DNA of 64,000 nucleotides. Origin: DATEPR01 sp036502345 (GTDB taxonomy: Bacteria; Actinomycetota; Actinomycetes; Mycobacteriales; Pseudonocardiaceae). Below the pieces are notes generated by a model. It was not told the origin of the DNA. It saw nothing but the letters and a program-made list of their open reading frames with translations, and did not search any database. Positions 52,118 to 60,519 of this stretch are shown piece after piece; within the stretch, counting starts at the first letter, position 1, and the number at the start of each line of letters is the position of its first letter. The stretch covers positions 1-64,000 of the forward strand of contig DASXYT010000154.1 of assembly GCA_036502345.1 (NCBI GenBank). The letters run 5' to 3'. Position numbers and translations under genes: made by a program.

Positions 52118-52726
52118 TCAGCGGGGGATGGACGTGTGTTTGAACTCGTTCAGGTTCGGCCAGTCGGTGACCAGCGTGACCACCCGCTCGACCGCCTGGA
52201 TCGACGTGGCCGGTTCGGCGCCGACCGGTGCCCGGTCCATGAGTCGGACGAAAACGGCCTGGTTGTCGCCGACGAAGGTCGGCACGCCCCACACGTTGTG
52301 TGATTCGACGGCTGCCTCATGTTCCTGCTGGATCCGGCGCAGGGCGTCACCGGAGTCGATCCGCTCGAACACGGCCTGATCGTCGACACCGTTGCGCCGC
52401 AGCACATCCCGGACCACGTCCGGGTCGTCCAGCTTGAGCCCGTCGTCGTGGCGGGCCGCGAACAATGCCCGGTGCACGGCAGGAAAGCGGTCCCCGAACT
52501 CGTCGCGAACGACCACGCCTGCCTGTAGCGCCAGGATCCCGCTGTCCTGCTCCGGCTTCTCCCAGACGCTGGGCTGCCCCTCCTCGACGTGCGCCTGACC
52601 GAGGGAGAACGGCACGAAGGTCACCTGCCAGTCGGCCCCGGCGGCCAGTCCGGTGAGCACGTGCTCGTGCGCGTTGCGCGCGAACGGGCAGCGATAGTCC
52701 CACGTGATGGCGAATGCGGCCGTCAT
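52118..52726 (-). CDS. DsbA/FrnE-family thioredoxin-fold protein
   Basis: From ATG 52726, after GGAGGTGC, the 202-residue protein reads ITWDYRCPFARNAHEHVL. The active site is CPFA, so a single-cysteine form of the DsbA/2-hydroxychromene isomerase-like fold. NVWGVPTFVGDNQAVFVRLMDR carries the cis-proline loop (GVPTF). Without a second Cys it may act as an isomerase or glutathione/mycothiol-dependent enzyme rather than a disulfide oxidase. It is divergent from a TetR gene and upstream of DUF427. Confidence 0.9.
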   Translation of the reverse strand: MTAAFAITWDYRCPFARNAHEHVLTGLAAGADWQVTFVPFSLGQAHVEEGQPSVWEKPEQDSGILALQAGVVVRDEFGDRFPAVHRALFAARHDDGLKLDDPDVVRDVLRRNGVDDQAVFERIDSGDALRRIQQEHEAAVESHNVWGVPTFVGDNQAVFVRLMDRAPVGAEPATSIQAVERVVTLVTDWPNLNEFKHTSIPR

Positions 52727-52820
52727 GTCAGTGCACCTCCGAGGTAGAGCCGTCCCTGTCCGAGTGCAGCACCTGGCGCGCCGCCGGTCAACGACTTCCA
52801 CCGGCTGAGAGGATGGCGGC

Positions 52821-53471
52821 ATGGCGAGCGAGGACGACACCAGGCGCGCGCGGTCCTACCGGAAGGCCGAGGACCGCCGTGCGCAGGTGCTCGCGAAGGC
52901 GATCGAGCTGTTCGCCGAGCACGGGGTGGAGGCGTCCCTGCGGTCGATCGGCGACGCGATCGGCGTCTCGCACGCGGCGCTGCGCTACTACTTTCCGTCG
53001 CGTGACGACCTGCTCATCGCGGTGTACCGGGCGCACGAAGCGGCCGACCACAGCGAAGCGGAGAAGGAACAGGCCATCACGGAGGATCGGTCGATCGTCG
53101 ATGTGATGAGAAGCAGCGCGCTGCGTAACCGTGAGATTCCGGGTCTTGTCGAGCTGTACGCGACGCTCACGACGGACGCGTTGCAGCAGGAGCGGCATCC
53201 GGCGACACGGGAGTTCGTCCGGGAACGGTTCCGGCGGGTGCGGGCCGAACTCGCCGAACTGGTCCGCCAGGGACAGCGCACCGGCGCTGTCGACTCGGAT
53301 CTCGATCCGGAGGACGCGGCGGCGCTCGTGGTGGCGGCGTCGGACGGGTTGCAGGTGCAATGGCTGCTGGATCCGGAGGCGGTGGACGTGCACCGGGTGC
53401 TGAGACTGCTGGAACAGCTGGTGCCGGGACGGGTCACTGTGGACGGTGCTGGGCGCGAGCCATCCCGGTGA
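52821..53471 (+). CDS. TetR-family regulator
   Basis: The 216-residue protein has the helix-turn-helix VLAKAIELFAEHGVEASLRSIGDAIGVSHAALRYYFPSRDDLLIAVYR. The ligand domain resembles BetI-like TetR_C_6 members. It is divergent, by 94 bases, from the DsbA-like/DUF427 pair, its likely target. Its 3' end overlaps the end of the convergent MFS gene by 38 bases. Confidence 0.92.
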   Translation: MASEDDTRRARSYRKAEDRRAQVLAKAIELFAEHGVEASLRSIGDAIGVSHAALRYYFPSRDDLLIAVYRAHEAADHSEAEKEQAITEDRSIVDVMRSSALRNREIPGLVELYATLTTDALQQERHPATREFVRERFRRVRAELAELVRQGQRTGAVDSDLDPEDAAALVVAASDGLQVQWLLDPEAVDVHRVLRLLEQLVPGRVTVDGAGREPSR

Positions 53472-54687
53472 GGCCGATCACCGCGGTGAGTGCGAACGCG
53501 GCGGGGACGAGGAACACCAGCGGCAGCCCGACCCACGCGGCGCCGAGGCCGCCTGCCAGGCCGCCGAGTGCTGAGCTGAGCGCGGTGGAGCTGATGAAGA
53601 TCGCGGACGCGGTGGCGACGGCGGTGGGCAGCAGGCGTTGGGCCACGACGATGCCGAGGGTCGCGAACACACCCCACACCCCACCCATCAGGATCTGCCC
53701 GGTGAACAGCCCCGCCGCGGTGCCGGTGAGGGCGAAGCACAGGTTCGCGGCCACCCCGAACCCGGCGCCGAGCACCATGAGTCGCATCGGGCCGGTTCTG
53801 CGGGCCACGATGACGGCGACGGGCATGAGTGCCAGTTCGACCAGCGGTTGGATGCCGATGACCGCGCCGCTGAGCGCTGGTGTGAAGTGCAGCTGGCTGT
53901 TCATGTAGATCGGCAGGTAGGCGTATTTGACCGACTCGCCCGCGTAGACACAGATGTAGAGCGCGGTGAACGCGAGCAGCGGCAGCATCGCGTGGATGGC
54001 GGGCCGGCTCGCTCGCGGTGTCGGCCCAGGGGCCGCGAGTGGGGTGCTGCCAGGGTCCCGCAGCGTGCCGAGGGGCAGCAGTTGGGCGAGGGTGGCGGCC
54101 GCGGTCGCCAGGAGCATCACCCGAGGACCGGCGAGGGCGGCCAGGAAGGAGCCCGCGACCGGCCCGACGACCCACCCGGCGGTCAGCGCGCCCCGCACGA
54201 TCGCGACGACCCCGTCCTGGTGCGGATGTGGGTGCAGGGCTGCCTGGTCGTGGATGGCAGCGAACAGTTGGGAGGTCGCAGCGCCCGCGAAACCGAGTAA
54301 CGCCGCGCTGATCACGAACGGCACCCACAGCCGGGGTGCGAACGCGATCGCCGCCCAGCCGACGGCTCCGGTGATCGCGCAGAGCCGGAAGAACGCCAGC
54401 CGTGAACCGGTGCGGTCCGAGCGGGCCCCGACCAGGTAGCCGGCGATCGGCGCGGTGAGGTTGGTCAGGTAGTACAGGCCCGCGACGGTCAGGGACGCGC
54501 CGAGTTGGTGCACGAGGAACGACGCGATCTGCGGGGCCGCGGCGGAGAACCCGAGCCCGGACAGGAACAGCGCGATCGTTGACCCGCGGTACAGCGGCGT
54601 GGACAGCACCTGCCGGAGCGCCGTTTCGTTCGACGGCACGGGTGGGTGCGCGGTGACGGTGTCGGGTACCACGGGCTGCTCAGTCAT
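53434..54687 (-). CDS. MFS transporter, sugar-efflux-like
   Basis: From ATG 54687 (GGAG upstream) the 417-residue protein shows twelve hydrophobic helices; the A-motif loop is GYLVGARSDRTGSRLAFFRL and the second half opens MLPLLAFTALYICVYAGESVKYAYLPIYM. The arrangement resembles SetA-type sugar/drug efflux carriers. Divergent from a TetR gene with two palindromic operators in the spacer, so probably repressed by it. The open frame extends 43 codons upstream but is rich in unfavourable residues. Confidence 0.9.
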   Translation of the reverse strand: MTEQPVVPDTVTAHPPVPSNETALRQVLSTPLYRGSTIALFLSGLGFSAAAPQIASFLVHQLGASLTVAGLYYLTNLTAPIAGYLVGARSDRTGSRLAFFRLCAITGAVGWAAIAFAPRLWVPFVISAALLGFAGAATSQLFAAIHDQAALHPHPHQDGVVAIVRGALTAGWVVGPVAGSFLAALAGPRVMLLATAAATLAQLLPLGTLRDPGSTPLAAPGPTPRASRPAIHAMLPLLAFTALYICVYAGESVKYAYLPIYMNSQLHFTPALSGAVIGIQPLVELALMPVAVIVARRTGPMRLMVLGAGFGVAANLCFALTGTAAGLFTGQILMGGVWGVFATLGIVVAQRLLPTAVATASAIFISSTALSSALGGLAGGLGAAWVGLPLVFLVPAAFALTAVIGLTGMARAQHRPQ

Positions 54688-54821
54688 GTGCGGAACGGTC
54701 TCCATCGGCTCGGAGGACGGCACGACGCGGACTACGACCTCGAACGAGGCGAGCCTACACGGAAGATTCTTACAGTGGAAGAATTGAGTTTCGCCACCCG
54801 GCGCGTTGCCGACCATTCATC

Positions 54822-54854
54822 AGACTGATAGTCTATCCATTAGATTGATAGTCT
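54822..54854. promoter_or_regulatory. Paired operators between MFS and TetR genes
   Basis: AGACTGATAGTCT (54822-54834) is a perfect palindrome around GAT. AGATTGATAGTCT (54842-54854) is the same with one mismatch. Their centres are 20 bases apart, two helical turns, so two dimers would bind on one face. The pair lies 47 bases before the TetR start. Confidence 0.75.
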
Positions 54855-54900
54855 GACCAACATGGGGTCAGGCTGATCGGCCCAGTAACCTAAGGACTCC

Positions 54901-55548
54901 ATGGATGAGCAGAAGTCCACCCGCGCGCCCTACCGGTCGGCCCTGCGTGCACGCCACGCGGCCGCGACCCGAGGCGCGATCCTCGACGCCGCAACAGGGT
55001 TGTTCGTGGACCGGGGCTACGCGGCCACCTCGATCGACGCCATCGCGGAAGCTGCCGGTGTCGGCCGCTCCACGGTCTTCACCGCCACCGGCGGCAAGTC
55101 GTGGTTGCTCAAGACCGCCTATGACCGCGCGCTGGCCGGCGACGACGAGCCTGTTCCGCTGGCCGAGCGGCCGGAGGGGCGCAGGCTGGAAGCCCTGACC
55201 GACGCCACCGAGATCATCACTTCCTACGTGGCGATCATCGCCGCTGCGCAGGGCAGGGTCTCCGCGCTCTACGAAGTCGTGCGGGTCGCCGCCGACTCCG
55301 ACGCCGAGGTACGCCTGCTGTGGCAGGAGATCCAGCAGGAGCGGCTGACCGGAGCACGCCGGATCGCCGGTTACCTGGCCGCCGCAGGTGATCTGGCGGA
55401 TCGACTGGACACCGACCGGGCGGCGGACATCGTCACCGTCTACAACGATCCCGGCGTGCATCACCAGTTGGTGCGAACCAGAGGTTGGTCGCAGGACGAC
55501 TTCCAGGAGTGGCTCGCGCGAGCACTCCACCATGAACTACTGACCTGA
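54901..55548 (+). CDS. TetR-family regulator
   Basis: The 215-residue protein has RGAILDAATGLFVDRGYAATSIDAIAEAAGVGRSTVFTATGGKSWLLKTAYD as its DNA-binding domain. The usual TYYHFGSKE-type turn is changed to TVFTATGGKS. The ligand domain has no clear relatives that I recognise. It is divergent from the MFS transporter and followed at 84 bases by an SDR gene on the same strand, so MFS and SDR may form its regulon. Confidence 0.92.
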   Translation: MDEQKSTRAPYRSALRARHAAATRGAILDAATGLFVDRGYAATSIDAIAEAAGVGRSTVFTATGGKSWLLKTAYDRALAGDDEPVPLAERPEGRRLEALTDATEIITSYVAIIAAAQGRVSALYEVVRVAADSDAEVRLLWQEIQQERLTGARRIAGYLAAAGDLADRLDTDRAADIVTVYNDPGVHHQLVRTRGWSQDDFQEWLARALHHELLT

Positions 55549-55632
55549 ACCCTGCCGGCACACCTCACAGCCATGGCGCCTGTTCGGCCGTGGCTGGGCA
55601 GCGCTGTGCCCGTTTCCCAGAAAGGCACCATC

Positions 55633-56367
55633 GTGTCGAAGCTCAGCGGAAAGATCGCGGTCATCACCGGCGCCACCTCAGGAATGGCGTTGGCGGCCGC
55701 GAAACTGTTCGTCGACGAGGGCGCTTACGTCTTCATCACCGGGCGGCGCAAGGACAAGCTGGACGAGGCCGTGGCCGCGATCGGGCGCAACGTGACCGGT
55801 GTGCAGGGCGATGCCGGCAACCTCGCGGACCTGGATCGGCTGGTCGAGACCGTCGCCAGGGAGCAGGGCCGGGTCGACGTCCTGTACGCGAGTGCAGGCA
55901 TCGGCGCTCTCGGTGAACCGCTGACCGCGGTGACCGAGCAGTCGTTCGACGACGTGTTCGCCGTGAACGTACGCGGCACGCTGTTCACCGTGCAGAAGCT
56001 CCTGCCGCTGCTGAGCGACGGCGCCTCGATCATCCTCAAGAGCACGGCCGCCACCGTGAAGGGCGTCCCCGGGACCACGGTCTACTCCGCCAGCAAGGCC
56101 ACGCTCCGCTCGTTCGCCCGCACGTGGACCGCGGAGTTGGCCGCCCGTCACATCAGGGTCAACCTGATCAGCCCAGGACCGATCGACACCGCGACATTCG
56201 ACGGCATCCCGCCGGAGTTCAGGGCGAAGGTCGTCGCGGGGGTGCCGGCAGGCCGGATGGGCGTAGCCACCGAGATCGCCACCGCAGCGCTGTTCCTCGC
56301 GTCCGCAGACTCCAGCTTCGTCACCGGTACCGACCTGTTCGTCGACGGCGGCTTGGCCCAGGTCTGA
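55633..56367 (+). CDS. Short-chain dehydrogenase/reductase
   Basis: GTG 55633 follows AAAGG and gives 244 residues. The cofactor motif is TGATSGMA (13-20, in place of the common TGxxxGIG), YASAG replaces NNAG, and the catalytic S137, Y151 and K155 are present (YSASK). FITGRRKDKLDEA suggests NADP(H) preference because of the Arg pair. FVTGTDLFVDGGLAQV ends the fold. Classical SDR enzymes reduce or oxidise alcohols and ketones. It is downstream of the TetR gene, its likely regulator. Confidence 0.93.
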   Translation: MSKLSGKIAVITGATSGMALAAAKLFVDEGAYVFITGRRKDKLDEAVAAIGRNVTGVQGDAGNLADLDRLVETVAREQGRVDVLYASAGIGALGEPLTAVTEQSFDDVFAVNVRGTLFTVQKLLPLLSDGASIILKSTAATVKGVPGTTVYSASKATLRSFARTWTAELAARHIRVNLISPGPIDTATFDGIPPEFRAKVVAGVPAGRMGVATEIATAALFLASADSSFVTGTDLFVDGGLAQV

Positions 56368-56428
56368 GGCCGACGCGCACGGCTTCGTGCGAGGGAGCTG
56401 GGAGTTCGGATCGTGTCCCTGCGGTCGA

Positions 56429-56953
56429 TCACCGACGACCGGTGACCAGCGGCATGCCTCGCTCGTCGCGTTCGGGCACCGGTGGCCACGGCTCACTCCG
56501 GAGGCGCTCCAGTGCGCCGCCGATGTCGGCGACGATCGCGTCCGTGATCCCGGCCAGTGCTCTCGCGTCGGTCGCGAACTCCTGCGGCGCTTCGACTCCG
56601 CATCGTTGCAGCAGGCTGACGGCATCGTTGAACCGTTCCCGCAGGAACCCTGTTGGATCGGCACGGAGGTCGGTGTCGAACACCCGCTCGCACGGCACAC
56701 CGTCGGTCATCGTGGGATGCCAGTGCATCCGGTCCTGGGCTCTCGGCGCGGACTCCAGGAGGTCGAACCGGCAGACCGCTCGGCCGACTTCCAGCTGCCG
56801 GGACGCGTAGATCGAACTGGCTGCTGGGTCCTCCCTGACCGTGCGCAGCTCCACCCGAATGCCGAGTTCTCGCCCGTACTCGGGACGGTTCGGGTCCTCG
56901 AAGTCGATGTCCTCGACGCTGACACACAGGCGTTGTGCACCGAAGAGTCGCAT
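56429..56953 (-). CDS. Hypothetical protein
   Basis: From ATG 56953 a 174-residue acidic protein reads MRLFGAQRLCVSVEDIDFED and RMHWHPTMTDGVPCERVFDTDL. No known domain was recognised. The histidine-rich WHP segment and the regular composition with strong third-position GC support it as a real gene. The frame stays open for 560 codons further upstream only because it mirrors the S41 gene on the other strand. The two genes are divergent with 54 bases between them. Confidence 0.72.
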   Translation of the reverse strand: MRLFGAQRLCVSVEDIDFEDPNRPEYGRELGIRVELRTVREDPAASSIYASRQLEVGRAVCRFDLLESAPRAQDRMHWHPTMTDGVPCERVFDTDLRADPTGFLRERFNDAVSLLQRCGVEAPQEFATDARALAGITDAIVADIGGALERLRSEPWPPVPERDERGMPLVTGRR

Positions 56954-57007
56954 GTCAACAACTATCCACGGCGCCGACAACGCGGTCAACGCACGTAGTG
57001 TCTGGCC

Positions 57008-58663
57008 ATGCCGGACTTCATGGGGATGGTGGCGCGAGCGCGGGCCCGGACGGGCGACCAGGACTGGGCGGCGGCCGCGGAACTGTGGGCCAAGGTGACC
57101 GAGGTCAATCCGGTGAACGGGGACTACTGGGCGCGCCTGGCCGAGGCCCGGTTCGGAGCGCGGGACCATGCGGCGGCACGGGCGGCGTACGAGCAGGTGC
57201 TGCGACTGGGACTGCGGGACACGGAATGGTCGGACGACACGCCGCCGCTCATGCCGGGGGAGATCGCCTACCGCATCGCCTGCTGCGCGGCCGCCGCAGG
57301 CGAACGTGAGGCGGCCGTGGCGGCGCTCAGCGCAGCGCTCGACCGGGGGATGCGCGACCTGGCCAGGGTCAGGACCGAGGAGCACTGGCGGGAATTGCTC
57401 GGCGACCAGCGGATCCGCGACATGGTCGGCATCATCGACGTGGACAGCATGGCGCGGGACGAGGGCTGGCGTTATGACCTGGCGTTCCTCGCACGGGAGA
57501 TCAAGCGCCTCGCCTACGCGCCGTTCGCCATCCGGTCGGAGGCGGAGTTCGACCAGGTCGTCGCGCAGTTGGACGCCGCCATCACCGGACTCACCGACGC
57601 TCAGATCGTGGTCGGCATGATGAAGCTGGTCCGGTACCTGGACGACGCGCACGCCCAGGTCACCTGGCCGGCGGACGACAAGGAGATGTCCCGGCGGCTC
57701 CCGGTGGACATGTTCTGGTTTCCCGAGGGCCCGTACGTGATCGGCGCCGCTGCCGACTGCGAGCACCTGTTGGGCGCCAGGGTGGACAAGATCGGCGGGC
57801 TCACCCTCGACGAGGCCATGGCCGCGCTCGATCCGATCATGACCAGGGACAACGAGCACTGGCTCACGCTGACGTTCCCGACCCTCGTGCGCTACCCGGC
57901 GATCCTCGACGCGCTGGGCATCGACAACACGTTGACGGTCCAACTGGCCGATGGAACGGTTGACGAGGTCCGACTGGAAGCCACGTCGGGCGAGTTCCAC
58001 TGGAACAGGTACCCACCGGGATGGGTGGCCCTGGCCGACACCGTGACCACGGACGGCGCGGCTGTGGCCCTGCCGCTGCACCTGCGCAACCGTGAGCTGC
58101 CTTTCTGGTTCGAGTACCTGCCGGCCGACGACCTCGTCTACTTCCAGTTCAATGCCGTCCGCGACCATCCCGCGGAGACGTTCGCCGCGTTCTGCGACCG
58201 GCTGTTCGGCTTCATCGAGGACCACAACGCCGGGCGGCTGGTCATCGACATGCGGTGGAACGGTGGTGGCAACACCTTCCTCACCCAGCAACTCCTGCAT
58301 CACCTGATCGCCAGCAAGCGACTGCGGCGGCGTGGTGCGCTGTTCGTCATCATCGGCCGACTGACGTTCTCCGCGGCACAGAACACGGTCACCGCCATCG
58401 AACGCGAGACCAGCGCGATCTTCGTCGGCGAACCCACCGGGTCGCGGCCCAACTTCATCGGGGAGCGGATCGACTTCGAACTCCCGTACAGCAAGGTGCG
58501 GGCCAACGCCGCCGACCTGTTCTGGCAGACCTCCTGGCCCGACGACCACCGGACCTGGATCGCACCGGACATCTATGCGCCGCCCACCTTCCAGGCCTAC
58601 CGCCGCAACGAGGATCCGGCACTGGACGCGATCCTCGCCATCCGGGAACACGTACCCGGCTAG
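57008..58663 (+). CDS. TPR-S41 serine-peptidase-family protein, no signal peptide
   Basis: The 551-residue protein starts with a TPR-like helical region (residues 10-130, QDWAAAAELWAKVTEVNPVNGDYW; AARAAYEQVLRLG). An S41/tail-specific-protease domain follows: DDAHAQVTW for the DDGHT segment, LVIDMRWNGGGN, and GRLTFSAAQNTV with the nucleophile S455. The usual catalytic Lys is not obvious; ERETSAIFVGEPTGSRPNF closes the domain. No signal peptide or helix, in contrast to secreted S41 peptidases, so it probably stays in the cytoplasm. The peptidase activity is uncertain. Confidence 0.88.
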   Translation: MPDFMGMVARARARTGDQDWAAAAELWAKVTEVNPVNGDYWARLAEARFGARDHAAARAAYEQVLRLGLRDTEWSDDTPPLMPGEIAYRIACCAAAAGEREAAVAALSAALDRGMRDLARVRTEEHWRELLGDQRIRDMVGIIDVDSMARDEGWRYDLAFLAREIKRLAYAPFAIRSEAEFDQVVAQLDAAITGLTDAQIVVGMMKLVRYLDDAHAQVTWPADDKEMSRRLPVDMFWFPEGPYVIGAAADCEHLLGARVDKIGGLTLDEAMAALDPIMTRDNEHWLTLTFPTLVRYPAILDALGIDNTLTVQLADGTVDEVRLEATSGEFHWNRYPPGWVALADTVTTDGAAVALPLHLRNRELPFWFEYLPADDLVYFQFNAVRDHPAETFAAFCDRLFGFIEDHNAGRLVIDMRWNGGGNTFLTQQLLHHLIASKRLRRRGALFVIIGRLTFSAAQNTVTAIERETSAIFVGEPTGSRPNFIGERIDFELPYSKVRANAADLFWQTSWPDDHRTWIAPDIYAPPTFQAYRRNEDPALDAILAIREHVPG

Positions 58664-58770
58664 CGTGGCCGATCGCGACCGGTAGCCATCAGCAACCGGA
58701 CGTCTCGCCGGTTGCCGGCTGTGCCGCTGTTGACATGCGCGCCGCCATCGGATTCGTCGGGCTTGCTCTG

Positions 58771-58791
58771 ACTGTTACCATCGGTAACAGT
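58771..58791. promoter_or_regulatory. Inverted repeat operator upstream of adenylate cyclase
   Basis: ACTGTTACC and GGTAACAGT are perfect 9-base arms around ATC, 34 bases before the cyclase start. The pattern is that of TetR-family operators. No TetR gene lies next to it, so the regulator would act from elsewhere. Confidence 0.65.
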
Positions 58792-58825
58792 TACTGATTG
58801 GTAGGGGCACTGAGGGGAGCTGGCC

Positions 58826-60373
58826 ATGCCAGTCCGCCTGGCGGACCGGGTTGTCCGACCGTTCGGATCGCGACTGCTCGGCGCGGCCGACCAGTCGGTG
58901 CCGGTCCTACGGATCCGGGTGCAGCTGCTGCTCACGGTGCTCCTCGTGATCACCAACGTGGTGGGCGCCGCCGTCGTCGTGGGCCTGCTGGTGGTCGTGA
59001 TTCCCGGCCCACACCCGACGGGGCACGCGCTCACCGCGGTAGCCGTCGCGGCGCCGGTCTACACGCTCGCCGGGCTGATCCTGGGCGGCTGGTTGGGCAC
59101 TCGGAGAGCCTTTCGGACACTGCGATGGGCGTTGCTCGGCCGGCGGCCGACCGAGGCCGAACGGGCTGGGTCGCTGCGGTTGCCCCGGGAGCTGACCAAG
59201 GTGCAGGGATTCCTCTGGGCAGGGGCGGCTGTGATGTTCGCGGTGGTGCTGGGCGTGCTGCAGCCTGCGCTGTTGTGGACGGTGCCGCTCACCATCTGTT
59301 TCACCGGTGCCGTGGTGTGCGCGAACGCGTATCTGCTCGGCGAGTTCGCCCTGCGCCCGATCGCCGCTCGCGCGCTGGCCGAGCAGGTGCCCAGCGGGCG
59401 GCCGGGCGGCGTTGGCGCCCGGATGCTGGTGTTCTGGTGCCTCGGCACGGGGGTGCCGACCGCCGGGCTGATCGCTCTCGCTGCGTTGGTGTTGCTGCGC
59501 GGTGGCGTGGCGGCGGATCGGCTGGCGGTCGCCGTGATCGTGCTGGGCGGCGTGGTGCTGGTCTTCGGTCTGCTGGTCACCGTGTTCACCGCGCGGTCGA
59601 TCGTGAACCCGCTGGAATCGGTGTGCGCCGCCCTGGACCGGGTGGGCCACGGCGACCTGGCCGCCGGGGTCGCGGTCTACGACGGCACTGAACTGGGCCT
59701 GGTGCAGTCCGGGTTCAACCGGATGGTGGACGGGCTGCGCGAGCGGGAGCACATCAGGGACCTGTTCGGCAGGCACGTCGGACAGGACGTGGCGAGTGCC
59801 GCGCTGGCCCACACAGCGCAACTGGGTGGTGAGACGTGTGAGGCGTCGGTGCTGTTCGTCGACCTGGTCGGATCGACCGAGCTGGCCGCGACCCGGCCGC
59901 CTGCCGAGGTGGTCGACCTGCTCAACCGGTTCTTCGCCGTCGTGGTCGACGAGATCGACGTCCGGGGCGGCCTGGTGAACAAGTTCGTCGGGGACGCGGT
60001 GTTGGCGGTCTTCGGCGCACCGGTGCCGGTGCCCGACCACGTCACCAGGGCGCTGGCCACCGCCCGCGCGATCGCAGCACGGCTGCCCGCGGAGATGCCC
60101 GAGGCGGTCGCCGGGATCGGGGTGGCCACCGGCAGCGTGGTCGCGGGCAATGTGGGTGATCGCAGGCGGTTCGAGTACACCGTGATCGGCGATCCGGTCA
60201 ACCAGGCCGCCAGGCTCACCGAACTGGCGAAGCAGCGGCCGGGTCGCCTGCTGGCACCGGCGGCGATGGTCGCGGCTGCCGGTCGGCAGGAGGCGGCACA
60301 CTGGTCCGGATCGGACACGGTGACCCTGCGCGGCCGTGCCCAGCCGACCACGCTGGCAGTCCCCACTGGCTGA
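58826..60373 (+). CDS. Membrane adenylate cyclase with HAMP (mycobacterial Rv1318c/Rv3645 type)
   Basis: The 515-residue protein has six predicted membrane helices in the first 255 residues, a HAMP segment (VNPLESVCAALDRVGHGDLAAGV) and a class III cyclase domain. Metal ligand D346 sits in VLFVDLVGS; K386 and D390 in NKFVGDAVLAVFG are the substrate-specifying and second metal positions; YTVIGDPVNQAARL carries the transition-state region. Lys and Asp here fit ATP as substrate. It makes cAMP in response to a membrane or ligand cue. A clean operator precedes it. Confidence 0.94.
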   Translation: MPVRLADRVVRPFGSRLLGAADQSVPVLRIRVQLLLTVLLVITNVVGAAVVVGLLVVVIPGPHPTGHALTAVAVAAPVYTLAGLILGGWLGTRRAFRTLRWALLGRRPTEAERAGSLRLPRELTKVQGFLWAGAAVMFAVVLGVLQPALLWTVPLTICFTGAVVCANAYLLGEFALRPIAARALAEQVPSGRPGGVGARMLVFWCLGTGVPTAGLIALAALVLLRGGVAADRLAVAVIVLGGVVLVFGLLVTVFTARSIVNPLESVCAALDRVGHGDLAAGVAVYDGTELGLVQSGFNRMVDGLREREHIRDLFGRHVGQDVASAALAHTAQLGGETCEASVLFVDLVGSTELAATRPPAEVVDLLNRFFAVVVDEIDVRGGLVNKFVGDAVLAVFGAPVPVPDHVTRALATARAIAARLPAEMPEAVAGIGVATGSVVAGNVGDRRRFEYTVIGDPVNQAARLTELAKQRPGRLLAPAAMVAAAGRQEAAHWSGSDTVTLRGRAQPTTLAVPTG

Positions 60374-60388
60374 AACCGGTGCTATGTT

Positions 60389-60515
60389 CGAAGGACGGCG
60401 TGCTGGACGCCTCCGGGTCCGCGGGCAGGGCTTAGCCCACCTGAGTAGACATGCACGACCTCATCGGCCAACCTCCTTCGGCCTGAGACGCGGACCGCGG
60501 GCGTTGGAAGGAGGT
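60389..60515 (+). promoter_or_regulatory. 5' leader with competing ribosome-site pairings (attenuator/riboswitch-like)
   Basis: ACCTCCTTC (60471-60479) is exactly complementary to the ribosome site GAAGGAGGT (60507-60515), extended by GGC with GCC. The same anti-site, as TCCTTCG (60474-60480), can instead pair with CGAAGGA at 60389-60395. The two pairings exclude each other. GGTCCGCG (60416-60423) with CGCGGACC (60489-60496) and a GGCGT/ACGCC stem add further structure. This is the logic of a translational switch. I do not recognise a known riboswitch class. Confidence 0.5.
60451..60486 (+). CDS. Possible 11-codon leader peptide
   Basis: ATG at 60451 opens MHDLIGQPPSA and stops at 60484-60486. 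Its PP codons lie within the anti-ribosome-site segment, so a ribosome stalled there would free the downstream ribosome site, as in erm-type attenuation. No good Shine-Dalgarno precedes it, which weakens the case. Confidence 0.25.
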   Translation: MHDLIGQPPSA

Positions 60516-60519
60516 CGCC

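Noticed and set aside
56954..58651. Upstream extension of the minus-strand hypothetical gene to 740 residues
   Set aside because: The extension is antisense to the S41 gene. Only the part from ATG 56953 lies outside it and looks like a protein.
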